A stretch of 6,995 nt of DNA from an uncultured Bacilli bacterium (GTDB lineage Bacteria; Bacillota_I; Bacilli_A; RF39; UBA660). Numbering within the stretch: the first letter of the stretch is position 1; every line of letters begins with the position of its first letter. Positions 1-6,047 of this stretch are shown here, piece by piece. The stretch lies in assembly GCA_947629425.1 (NCBI GenBank), contig CANRDR010000084.1, positions 1-6,995 on the forward strand, written 5' to 3'. A model generated the notes under the pieces. The model saw nothing but the letters and a program-made list of their open reading frames with translations. It was not told the origin of the DNA and did not search any database. The position numbers and the translations under genes were made by a program.

Positions 1-911
1 TATAATATAATTATATAACCTATTATTATTAAAACACCTACAATACTACCTAATTCTTCTACTACGATTGGAAAAATAAAATCTGTATATGCTTCTGGTA
101 AATATAAATATTTTTGAGTACTATTACCTAATCCTACACCAAATAAACCACCATTATTAATTGCAATAAATCCATTACATACTTGATAACCAGTATTTTC
201 AGAATATCTAGTACAAGGATTAGTATATGTTAATCTACTTATTTGCTCATCTGTAAAAAAGTTAGTATTTTTTAATATTTCTCCTCCAAATAAGAATAAA
301 CAAACTCCAACTATTACTAATGCTCCACCTGCAATTTTTATTTTGCTAAAATTTTTATCTTTTAATGGTAGAGACATAAATATTAAAAAACATATTATTG
401 CAAGTATCATAGCACTACCAAAATCTGGTTGTCCTGCAATAAGTGCAAAACATACAACTCCATAAATAAATGGTATTATATATTTAAATCCTTTAGACAT
501 TTTTCTTACATTATTAAAACTAAATGCTATTGCAAGTATTACTCCTGTTTTAGCAAATTCTGACGGTTGAAAAGAAATAGGACCAATTCTTAACCAACTA
601 ACTGCACCATTTACATTTACACCAAAAAACATTGTTAAAACTAATAATATAATTGCGCCAAATCCAAATACCTTTGGCATACATCTAAACAATCTTACAA
701 ATTTATCTGACATAAAAAGTACAAAGAATCCTACTATATAAGCCGCTACAAAAAATATTAATTGTCTTACAAAAAAATAAGATTCACTATAACCATATTG
801 CAAAACAGCAGTTATACTAGATGCACTAAAAACCATTACTAATCCTAATATTGAATATAGTAACATTAAGAAAAATAATAATTTATCCATATATTTTAAC
901 TTTTGTCTCAC
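1..911 (-). CDS. ftsW: FtsW-type SEDS peptidoglycan polymerase (partial, 3' end off the left edge)
   Basis: SEDS glycosyltransferase that polymerises lipid II into glycan strands at the septum, normally with a class B penicillin-binding protein. Only the first 303 codons lie in the window; full-length FtsW is usually about 370-400 residues, so the last membrane segments are missing. The reading frame is highly hydrophobic with repeated membrane spans. Family motifs: VMVFSAS in the first span, SWLRIGPISFQPSEFAK around 105-121, AGQPDFGSA near 159-167, and NGGLFGVGLGNSTQ then LPEAYTDFIF near 253-280. D277 in TDFIF matches the aspartate regarded as catalytic in SEDS proteins. The QKYLYLPEA wording favours FtsW/SpoVE over RodA, which usually has FVPE. 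The chosen start is GTG (909-911), because AAGGTGA lies 5 nt upstream; an in-frame ATG at 888-890 (residue 8) is the alternative but lacks a good site. Family certain; division versus sporulation paralogue not decidable here. Confidence 0.93.
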   Translation of the reverse strand, partial: MRQKLKYMDKLLFFLMLLYSILGLVMVFSASSITAVLQYGYSESYFFVRQLIFFVAAYIVGFFVLFMSDKFVRLFRCMPKVFGFGAIILLVLTMFFGVNVNGAVSWLRIGPISFQPSEFAKTGVILAIAFSFNNVRKMSKGFKYIIPFIYGVVCFALIAGQPDFGSAMILAIICFLIFMSLPLKDKNFSKIKIAGGALVIVGVCLFLFGGEILKNTNFFTDEQISRLTYTNPCTRYSENTGYQVCNGFIAINNGGLFGVGLGNSTQKYLYLPEAYTDFIFPIVVEELGSIVGVLIIIGYIIIL

Positions 912-916
912 AATAT

Positions 917-923
917 TCACCTT
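917..923 (-). promoter_or_regulatory. Ribosome binding site of ftsW
   Basis: AAGGTGA on the minus strand, 5 nt before the GTG at 911. It supports the GTG start over the internal ATG at 890. Confidence 0.7.
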
Positions 924-934
924 ATATTAATTCT

Positions 935-940
935 ATCATA
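935..940 (-). promoter_or_regulatory. Candidate -10 box of ftsW
   Basis: TATGAT on the minus strand, 23 nt before the GTG start and downstream of the terminator at 998-1024. ftsW would need a promoter about here if that terminator works. No good -35 box is visible at 16-18 nt spacing, and the region is so AT-rich that chance matches are common. Confidence 0.25.
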
Positions 941-997
941 TAAATAAAATATTTTTAAATAATTTTGTAATATTTATAAAAAGTTACATTTATTTTA

Positions 998-1024
998 CAA
1001 AAGAGATTAAATTTCTTTAATCTC
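998..1024 (-). terminator. Rho-independent terminator overlapping the stop of the TM2 gene
   Basis: On the minus strand GAGATTAAA (1024-1016) and TTTAATCTC (1011-1003) form a perfect 9-bp stem closed by a GAAA loop, followed at once by TTTT. The 5' arm contains the last Asp codon and the TAA stop of the TM2-domain gene. It probably separates that gene from ftsW. The stem is AT-rich, so its efficiency is uncertain. Confidence 0.75.
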
Positions 1025-1349
1025 CTAAAGGTTCGCCTTGTGCATCAGTCGTAATAGATCCAGATAAAATCATTATACCTTCTACTAATCCCCAAATACC
1101 ACTTACAAATGATAATGCTCCACAAGATAATACTGTTATTAATAATTGTCCTACTGCCTTACCAGTATAACCTAAATAAAAATTATGCACTCCTAATGCT
1201 CCTAAAAATATTCCTAATAAACCTGCTGCCATCTTACTTTTTCTTCCAGCAACATTTTGTGTATTACTTCCTACCTTTGCCCCACAGTTTGGACAGTTAT
1301 TTACATTATCCTCTAATTCATGTCCACAATTTGTACAAAATTTACTCAT
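1017..1349 (-). CDS. Zinc-ribbon plus TM2-domain membrane protein
   Basis: Small predicted membrane protein of 110 residues. An N-terminal zinc ribbon has two CxxC pairs (C5/C8 and C19/C22, CTNCG and CPNCG). A short polar linker follows, then a TM2 domain from about residue 38: GIFLGALGVHNFYLG (46-60) is the hallmark TM2 signature, with two hydrophobic spans (about 42-60 and 66-95). TM2 proteins are widespread and mostly uncharacterised, so no specific role is claimed. The start at 1349 is supported by AAGGAG, with 6 nt between AGGAG and the ATG. The gene lies 37 nt after tadC, so read-through from the Tad operon is possible, but a promoter-like pair inside the tadC 3' end and a terminator at its stop suggest it can be its own unit. 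It looks visibly less AT-biased than the Tad genes upstream. No link to pilus function is known to me. Confidence 0.9.
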   Translation of the reverse strand: MSKFCTNCGHELEDNVNNCPNCGAKVGSNTQNVAGRKSKMAAGLLGIFLGALGVHNFYLGYTGKAVGQLLITVLSCGALSFVSGIWGLVEGIMILSGSITTDAQGEPLGD

Positions 1350-1365
1350 AACTAACTCCTTCTAT

Positions 1366-1390
1366 ATAAAGTATATCATTAATACTTTAT
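1366..1390. repeat. Perfect 9-bp inverted repeat between tadC and the TM2 gene
   Basis: ATAAAGTAT (1366-1374) and ATACTTTAT (1382-1390) are exact reverse complements around a 7-nt spacer. The repeat covers the tadC stop codon and the candidate -10 box at 1370-1375. No T-run follows on the minus strand, so it is a poor intrinsic terminator. It could be an operator, an mRNA-end stabiliser or chance. Confidence 0.5.
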
Positions 1391-1398
1391 TTAATCAA
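1370..1398 (-). promoter_or_regulatory. Candidate promoter of the TM2 gene, inside the tadC 3' end
   Basis: On the minus strand TTGATT (1398-1393) and TATACT (1375-1370) are separated by exactly 17 nt, a good match to a housekeeping sigma-70-type promoter. The -10 box is 20 nt upstream of the ATG at 1349, leaving a short leader with the AAGGAG site. The -35 box lies within the last codons of tadC. Judged by eye in AT-rich DNA. Confidence 0.45.
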
Positions 1399-2064
1399 AT
1401 AATTAATTAGAACCGGTCCTAATATTAACATCATTACAATAGGTACAATAAATATAACAGATATAACACTTATTTTCATAGGAAGTTTATTTATTAAAGA
1501 TCTTATATTTAATATTTTTTTATCTCTTAAATAATCAATTTGATTATTTAAAGATTCAATTATATCATTACCAAATATAGTTGATTCTCTTAAATTAAGT
1601 ATTACTGTATTTATTTCTTCACTAGGTATACGTTCTTTCATTCTTTCTAATGCTTCTGTCATACTTCTACCATAATTAATTTCTTTTAATAATTTTTTAA
1701 ATTCTAAAGATATTTCACTATCAATATTTCCAGTAGTTATTTCTATAGCATTTCTTAAACTACCTCCATTTTCTAAAGTAATAGATAATATTTGAAAGAA
1801 AAATATAGCCTCATAATTTAACTTTTCACTACGTTTTTTAATTTTATAATCTAAATAATATTCAAAACTAATATAAAATAATACCGCTATAATTGGGCCT
1901 AAAAAATAACCTCTTTTTAAAAATAATAAACAAAATATAAATACTATCATTGTACTAATAAGTCTTATATTCATAAATGTTATAGCATTAGTTTTATCAT
2001 CGCCTAATAACTTTAATTTTTTTGTTATTTTATCAATAGTTTTATTTCTATAAATACTATTCAT
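1387..2064 (-). CDS. tadC: TadC-like T2SSF-domain platform protein
   Basis: Integral membrane platform protein of a Tad-type pilus/secretion machine, expected to act with TadB as the base on which the CpaF ATPase drives pilin extraction. It has 225 residues. Two spans near 34-49 and 54-70 are followed by a cytoplasmic T2SSF-type helical domain (about 85-195; LENGGSLRNAIEITT near 97-111 and INYGRSMTEALERM near 129-142 are typical) and a C-terminal span near 197-218. TadC relatives are often nearer 300 residues, so this one has a short N-terminus. The ATG overlaps the tadB stop in an ATGA junction (2061-2064), indicating translational coupling. GAAGGTGG upstream, still inside tadB, is the ribosome site. 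Naming as TadC rests on its position after TadB; the two paralogues are similar. Confidence 0.85.
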   Translation of the reverse strand: MNSIYRNKTIDKITKKLKLLGDDKTNAITFMNIRLISTMIVFIFCLLFLKRGYFLGPIIAVLFYISFEYYLDYKIKKRSEKLNYEAIFFFQILSITLENGGSLRNAIEITTGNIDSEISLEFKKLLKEINYGRSMTEALERMKERIPSEEINTVILNLRESTIFGNDIIESLNNQIDYLRDKKILNIRSLINKLPMKISVISVIFIVPIVMMLILGPVLINYLIK

Positions 2065-3062
2065 ACATCCACCTTCATTATTCTTTTAATAATAAATATA
2101 TAAATTATATATAATAATATTATTGCTAACATAACAATTCTACCTAAGTTAGTTGCAATTAACGGTATAAAATATTCTTTATTTAAAGTTAGCAATAAAA
2201 TAAATAAAATAATAGGCATAAATACTAATAATCTAAACATAAAAATACTACTTGCAGTTAATGAATTTAATTCATCAGTTAATTTCTTTTTATCATAGAA
2301 ATTCTTTTCTATAGCACTAAATATTTTAACAATATTACCTCCAGTTTTATTAATTAATGATAAACTAGAAGTTATATATTTAACACTATCTAATTTTACT
2401 CTATTATAAAATCTTTCAAAAACTATTTCTAAACTTAAACCATATTGTATATCCATACTAATTTTTTTAAATTCATCTTTAATTGGCCCATCTAATTCCA
2501 TTATTACAATATCTACTGCTTGTATTATATTCATACCACTTTTAAAAGCATTATTCATAATAATTATTGCACTTAATAAATCATTTTCTATCTTTTTAAT
2601 TCTTCTTTTATATTCAAAAGAATAATATATATCTAAAATAAAGAAACTTAAAAATAATATTATAATTAATAAACTTAAATTAAAGTTATTTTTTAATAAA
2701 CTAGTTATTATATATAATAAACCAAATATTAAAGATATTATAAATTTAATACTTATATAATCATATCCTGTTTTAAATTCATTATTATCATATTTAATAT
2801 ATTTTTCAAATCTTTTGCTATAGTTTTTTATAAATACACTTTTTTCTAAATATTTATTTATTTTTTTTATTAATTTCCAAAATGATATATATAAATTATC
2901 AAAAAATGGTGTTTCTTTATCTTTACTTTGTAATGAAAAATCTTCAAATCTTTTAATTAAAAATGATCTTTTATATTCTTTTAATAAAAATAATACTAAA
3001 TAAAATAATATAATACTTAATATAGTTAATATTATTATTAATAATATTGAATTAAAAGTCAT
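2061..3062 (-). CDS. tadB: TadB-like T2SSF-domain platform protein
   Basis: First of two membrane platform proteins of the Tad machine, 333 residues. A strong N-terminal span (about 5-27) is followed by a basic cytoplasmic stretch (about 28-95), two spans near 104-122 and 128-146, and the T2SSF domain at about 158-265. Recognisable motifs there are NAFKSGMNIIQAVD (171-184), the repeat-like IQYGLSLEIVFERF (205-218) and the glycine pair in NKTGGNIV (238-245). Two C-terminal spans lie near 273-292 and 308-326. This order and size fit TadB. It begins 16 nt after cpaF with AAAGGG upstream of the ATG, and ends in a 4-nt overlap with tadC. Lys, Asn and Ile are heavily used, in line with the extreme AT bias. 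Family assignment is firm; interaction with the CpaF ATPase is inferred from the family. Confidence 0.88.
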   Translation of the reverse strand: MTFNSILLIIILTILSIILFYLVLFLLKEYKRSFLIKRFEDFSLQSKDKETPFFDNLYISFWKLIKKINKYLEKSVFIKNYSKRFEKYIKYDNNEFKTGYDYISIKFIISLIFGLLYIITSLLKNNFNLSLLIIILFLSFFILDIYYSFEYKRRIKKIENDLLSAIIIMNNAFKSGMNIIQAVDIVIMELDGPIKDEFKKISMDIQYGLSLEIVFERFYNRVKLDSVKYITSSLSLINKTGGNIVKIFSAIEKNFYDKKKLTDELNSLTASSIFMFRLLVFMPIILFILLLTLNKEYFIPLIATNLGRIVMLAIILLYIIYIFIIKRIMKVDV

Positions 3063-3078
3063 TTTTAATCATCCCTTT

Positions 3079-4410
3079 CTATTTAAAAGATTTAAACATT
3101 GTATCTAATGTATTAATACCTCTTGATAACATTTTATTGTAAACTTTAGGTATTCTTTTTCTTAAAACATATTCTCCATCTACATTTCCATTAGAAGTTA
3201 ATCCATGTTGTATAAATTCAAATATTGTTTCTAATTGTATTTCTCCATCTTTTATTCCTACTATTTCACTTATATTAACTATTTTTCTTTTACCATCTGT
3301 CATTCTTTCAATATTAACAACTATATCAATAGCGTTTTCTATATATTCTCTAACTGCTTTTATAGGTATATCTATACCACTCATTAATACAAGTGTTTCT
3401 AATCTATTTAAACTATCTACAACACTATTTGCGTGAAGTGTTGTAAGTGAGCCGTCATGTCCAGTATTCATAGCTTGTAACATATCGAATGCTTCTTTAC
3501 CACGACATTCTCCAACTATAATTCTATCTGGTCTCATACGTAGTGCATTTATAACTAAATCACGAATAGTTACTTCATTACCTACTTCATAATTTATTGT
3601 TCTTGTTTCTAATGATATTACATGGTTTTGATGTAATCTTAATTCTGCAGCATCTTCTATAGTTATAATTCTTTCATCATCACTAATAAATGATGCTAAT
3701 ATATTTAAAAGTGTTGTTTTACCACTACCAGTTCCTCCAACTATTAACATATTTAATTTTGATTTTATTGCTGCTTCTAAAAATAAAGCCATATAAGGAG
3801 TAAGTGTTCCTATTCTTAATAATTCATCAATATTCCCTAAATCATCTTTAAATTTACGTATTGTTATTACAGGCCCTTTAACACTTAAAGGTGGTATAAC
3901 AGCATTTATTCTTGAACCATCTTTAAGCCTTGAATCTACCATTGGATTAGTACTATCAATTGTTCTTCCTAAAGGTTGTATAAGTCTTTGAATTGTTCTT
4001 ATGATATGTTCATCATTAATAAAAGATACACTTTCATCTTTAACTATTTGTCCATCTATTTCTACATATACATCTTTTGGCCCATTTACCATTATTTCAG
4101 TTATATCTTTATCATTTAATAATTCTTCTAAAGGCCCATTACCTTTTATTTCATCTTCTATCATATTAAAAATATGACTTCTTTGTAAATTAGATAAATC
4201 ATATCCTTCAATATTTTTATCTATTTCATCATTAATAAATTCTTCTATTTTTTTACCATCAGGTACTTCTTTATCAATAATATTTTGTATTATATTAGTA
4301 CGTAATTTTTCTAATAAATCTTTGTCTGGAAATATATCATAATCATTTATAACTGCATCTTCACTAGTCTTTTTTTCAATATCAAATGCTTCTATTAAAC
4401 TTTTACTCAT
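3079..4410 (-). CDS. cpaF: CpaF/TadA secretion ATPase
   Basis: Hexameric type II/IV secretion ATPase on the cytoplasmic face of the membrane that powers Tad pilus assembly. It has 443 residues from the chosen start. An N-terminal domain (about 30-180) contains GNGPLEELLNDKDITEIMVNG (90-110, given here only as a landmark pair GPLEELL and EIMVNG) and the arginine-bearing DSRLKDGSRIN (159-169). The ATPase core has Walker A GGTGSGKTT (225-233), the Asp box IITIEDAAEL (248-257), Walker B RIIVGECRG (296-304) and the His box GHDGSLTTLHAN (317-328). All key residues are present, so it should be active. A longer in-frame start exists at GTG 4419, but that GTG is part of the Shine-Dalgarno sequence AAAGGTGA; the ATG at 4410, 5 nt downstream, is better. 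It overlaps the 3' end of the CpaE-like gene by 8 nt. This is the most conserved and least AT-drifted member of the operon. Confidence 0.95.
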   Translation of the reverse strand: MSKSLIEAFDIEKKTSEDAVINDYDIFPDKDLLEKLRTNIIQNIIDKEVPDGKKIEEFINDEIDKNIEGYDLSNLQRSHIFNMIEDEIKGNGPLEELLNDKDITEIMVNGPKDVYVEIDGQIVKDESVSFINDEHIIRTIQRLIQPLGRTIDSTNPMVDSRLKDGSRINAVIPPLSVKGPVITIRKFKDDLGNIDELLRIGTLTPYMALFLEAAIKSKLNMLIVGGTGSGKTTLLNILASFISDDERIITIEDAAELRLHQNHVISLETRTINYEVGNEVTIRDLVINALRMRPDRIIVGECRGKEAFDMLQAMNTGHDGSLTTLHANSVVDSLNRLETLVLMSGIDIPIKAVREYIENAIDIVVNIERMTDGKRKIVNISEIVGIKDGEIQLETIFEFIQHGLTSNGNVDGEYVLRKRIPKVYNKMLSRGINTLDTMFKSFK

Positions 4411-5161
4411 TTTCTTCACCTTTAGAATCTTTTATAATATTTTCAAATACTTTATAATCTTTATTATTTATATATTTTTTATTTAAAGTAATTATATTAC
4501 CATTAAGTATAAGTTCATCTATATTTTTTATATAAAATTTATCACTTATTAAATAATCTATATTATTTTTTAATATATCTTTTATATCATATAAACTAAA
4601 ATATTCTTTATCTATTCTAAAACTTTGATTTAATAATACTTTATATTTATTTATATCTAAATCTTTAAATATACTTATTAAACTTTTCATATTTTTTAAA
4701 TCATATATATCATTAGATACTATAAATAATATTTTATCACTTTTATCTAATATACTTAAATTAATTTCATCTAATATATGTGTTGTATCAATTAGTACAA
4801 TATCATAATTAAATTTTACTTTATCTAATAATATGTCTATGTATTTGCTATCTATTTTGCTTGCTTTTCTAGGATCTTTTGGACATGAAATAAAGTCTAT
4901 ATATTCACTATAAGTTGTTATATAGTCTTTAATATTTTTAAATCTATTATTATTGTAATCATCTACAAAATTAAATATTGATTTATCAGATTTTTTATTT
5001 AACGCTAATGCTATAGAACCACCATATAAATCCATATCTATTATTAATGCTTTTTGTTTTAAATTTTTACATACTCCAGATAGATTTAAAGTGATAGTAC
5101 TTTTACCTATACCACCTTTTACACCAAAAATAGTTAATATATTCCCCTTATTTATTGCCAT
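4403..5161 (-). CDS. CpaE/TadZ-like MinD/ParA-family ATPase
   Basis: P-loop ATPase of the MinD/ParA superfamily, 252 residues. In Tad systems this partner (CpaE/TadZ) positions the pilus machine, usually at a pole. Visible motifs are the deviant Walker A KGGIGKST (15-22, with the signature lysine K15 and P-loop K20), the switch region IIDMDLYGGS (40-49) and Walker B YDIVLIDTT (119-127). The protein is essentially only the ATPase domain: it has no N-terminal receiver-like domain as in full-length CpaE, and no obvious C-terminal amphipathic MinD helix. GTGAGG lies 7 nt before the ATG and overlaps the stop of the upstream gene. Its 3' end overlaps cpaF by 8 nt (ATGAGTAA), suggesting coupled translation. 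Family is secure; the Tad-specific role comes from operon context. Codon use is among the most AT-extreme in the window. Confidence 0.85.
   Translation of the reverse strand: MAINKGNILTIFGVKGGIGKSTITLNLSGVCKNLKQKALIIDMDLYGGSIALALNKKSDKSIFNFVDDYNNNRFKNIKDYITTYSEYIDFISCPKDPRKASKIDSKYIDILLDKVKFNYDIVLIDTTHILDEINLSILDKSDKILFIVSNDIYDLKNMKSLISIFKDLDINKYKVLLNQSFRIDKEYFSLYDIKDILKNNIDYLISDKFYIKNIDELILNGNIITLNKKYINNKDYKVFENIIKDSKGEENE
4416..4423 (-). promoter_or_regulatory. Ribosome binding site deciding the cpaF start
   Basis: AAAGGTGA on the minus strand, 5 nt before the ATG at 4410. The GTG of the longer frame (4417-4419) lies within this site, so it is unlikely to be the start. Confidence 0.75.
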
Positions 5162-5170
5162 AAATTAACC

Positions 5171-5617
5171 TCACTTAATATATTTAAACACTAATTTGCC
5201 AGAACTATCATATGTTGCTTCACATTTTATAAATGCTTTACTGTTTTTTGCAATGCGAACTGTTACTCCTAATATTACTTTTTCTTCTAAATCTTTTCCT
5301 TTATGAAATAGTGATGTAAATATTCCTGAATATTGTAAATCATTTTCTACATATACTCTATCACTAGAGGCTTCTACAACTAAATTTTCTGTATCATAAT
5401 TATTTCTTTCATATAATCGTTTTATATGATAAGCATAATCCTCTGGAGTTAAATCATCTCTTTCAGTAACTTCTTTTATTATTTCTTCAGTTATTAATCT
5501 AAATTTTTTATTAGTTGTATAGCTTATTACAGTATCTGTTACTATTGCTCCTAATATTAATACTAATGGTATTATTATTATAAAAAACACATGACTTTTT
5601 CCACTATTTGACTTCAT
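5171..5617 (-). CDS. Small single-pass membrane protein of the Tad operon, possibly TadG-like
   Basis: I do not recognise a named family with certainty. The 148-residue product has a short polar N-terminus, one strong membrane span (about 10-32, FFIIIIPLVLILGAIV core), then a charged helical stretch (about 35-65, NKKFRLITEEIIKEV) and a probably extracytoplasmic, strand-rich C-terminal part with one cysteine. The arrangement of span, Asp, then polar helix resembles the N-terminus of TadE/TadG-type minor pilins (for example VTDTVISY after the span). However, there is no Glu at position +5 of a prepilin site: SGKSHVFF has Phe there, so processing is doubtful. The longer frame from TTG at 5626 is unlikely because that codon abuts the AAAGGA site; the ATG at 5617 sits 9 nt from it. 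It overlaps the 3' end of the TadE gene by 14 nt and ends 9 nt before the CpaE-like gene. It is probably a structural or accessory pilus subunit. Confidence 0.75.
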   Translation of the reverse strand: MKSNSGKSHVFFIIIIPLVLILGAIVTDTVISYTTNKKFRLITEEIIKEVTERDDLTPEDYAYHIKRLYERNNYDTENLVVEASSDRVYVENDLQYSGIFTSLFHKGKDLEEKVILGVTVRIAKNSKAFIKCEATYDSSGKLVFKYIK

Positions 5618-5957
5618 TATATACAATCCTTTCTACTTTAATTTTATAATTTTCACCTAATATTTTATCTAAACCAGGTGTTATAAAATCATATTTTTTA
5701 TCTAATAATATATTTATATATTTATCAGTAGGTTCTATTTCTAAATTAGTATCATTAATATTTTTTTCTACATAATTATCTATAGTTTCTATAGTTTCAT
5801 TATTTTCATACATTTTTACAATATCATTTATCATACTTTCCATTCTATTTTTATTTGATAGAATTACACCAAAATCTATTACTATTAAAACTATAAATAA
5901 TAGTATTGGTAATATAATAATAAATTCAACTAATGCTTGTCCCTTTTTATTAATCAT
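5604..5957 (-). CDS. TadE-like pseudopilin
   Basis: Minor pilin-like protein of 117 residues, first gene of the Tad operon. The N-terminus MINKKGQALVEFII is the classic TadE start: a short basic leader ending in Gly6, a predicted prepilin-peptidase cut between G6 and Q7, and Glu at +5 (E11) of the mature protein. A hydrophobic helix (about 9-29, IIILPILLFIVLIVIDFGV core) follows, with the conserved DFG near its end. The rest is an acidic, Asn/Ile-rich exported domain (about 35-117) of low conservation. It may form part of the pilus or secretion fibre after cleavage by a TadV/CpaA-type peptidase, which is not in this window. Start: AGGTGA lies 4 nt before the ATG, preceded by an extended -10 promoter 21 nt upstream. 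Family assignment by the N-terminal signature is strong; the C-terminal domain gives no further clue. Confidence 0.88.
   Translation of the reverse strand: MINKKGQALVEFIIILPILLFIVLIVIDFGVILSNKNRMESMINDIVKMYENNETIETIDNYVEKNINDTNLEIEPTDKYINILLDKKYDFITPGLDKILGENYKIKVERIVYNEVK
5627..5633 (-). promoter_or_regulatory. Ribosome binding site deciding the start of the 148-residue membrane protein
   Basis: GAAAGGA on the minus strand, 9 nt before the ATG at 5617. The TTG that would give a longer protein (5624-5626) directly touches this site, so the ATG is preferred. The site lies within the 3' end of the TadE gene. Confidence 0.6.
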
Positions 5958-5978
5958 ACAATCACCTATGATATATAA

Positions 5979-6007
5979 ATTATAACACGTATATAACTAA
6001 TTAGTAA
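5979..6007 (-). promoter_or_regulatory. Candidate promoter of the Tad operon
   Basis: On the minus strand a perfect extended -10, TGTTATAAT (5987-5979), with a weak -35 TTACTA (6007-6002) at 17-nt spacing. The -10 ends 21 nt before the TadE ATG, predicting a short leader that carries AGGTGA. It lies just downstream of the sortase terminator, exactly where a new transcription unit would begin. Confidence 0.6.
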
Positions 6008-6021
6008 ATATTAAAACAATT

Positions 6022-6047
6022 AAAAAATTATCTATTTAGATAACTTT
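6022..6047 (-). terminator. Rho-independent terminator after the sortase gene
   Basis: Directly after the sortase TGA, minus-strand TTATCT (6043-6038) and AGATAA (6033-6028) pair around an AAAT loop and are followed by six T (6027-6022). The stem can extend to about 10 bp through G-U and A-U pairs with part of the T-run. It is AT-rich and probably leaky, but the placement is right. Confidence 0.6.

Noticed and set aside
1109..1351. 80-codon plus-strand open frame opposite the TM2 gene
   Set aside because: It is antisense to a gene with clear zinc-ribbon and TM2 motifs, has no good ribosome site, and its Leu/Ile/Tyr-rich product matches what AT-rich antisense DNA gives by chance.
1387..4410. 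Sporulation SpoIIIA (SpoIIIAA/AB) or competence ComGA/ComGB genes
   Set aside because: The ATPase has the full CpaF architecture, two separate T2SSF proteins follow it, and TadE-like and CpaE-like genes precede it; this is the Tad arrangement.
4411..4419. GTG start giving a CpaF three residues longer
   Set aside because: That GTG is part of the Shine-Dalgarno sequence AAAGGTGA serving the ATG at 4410.
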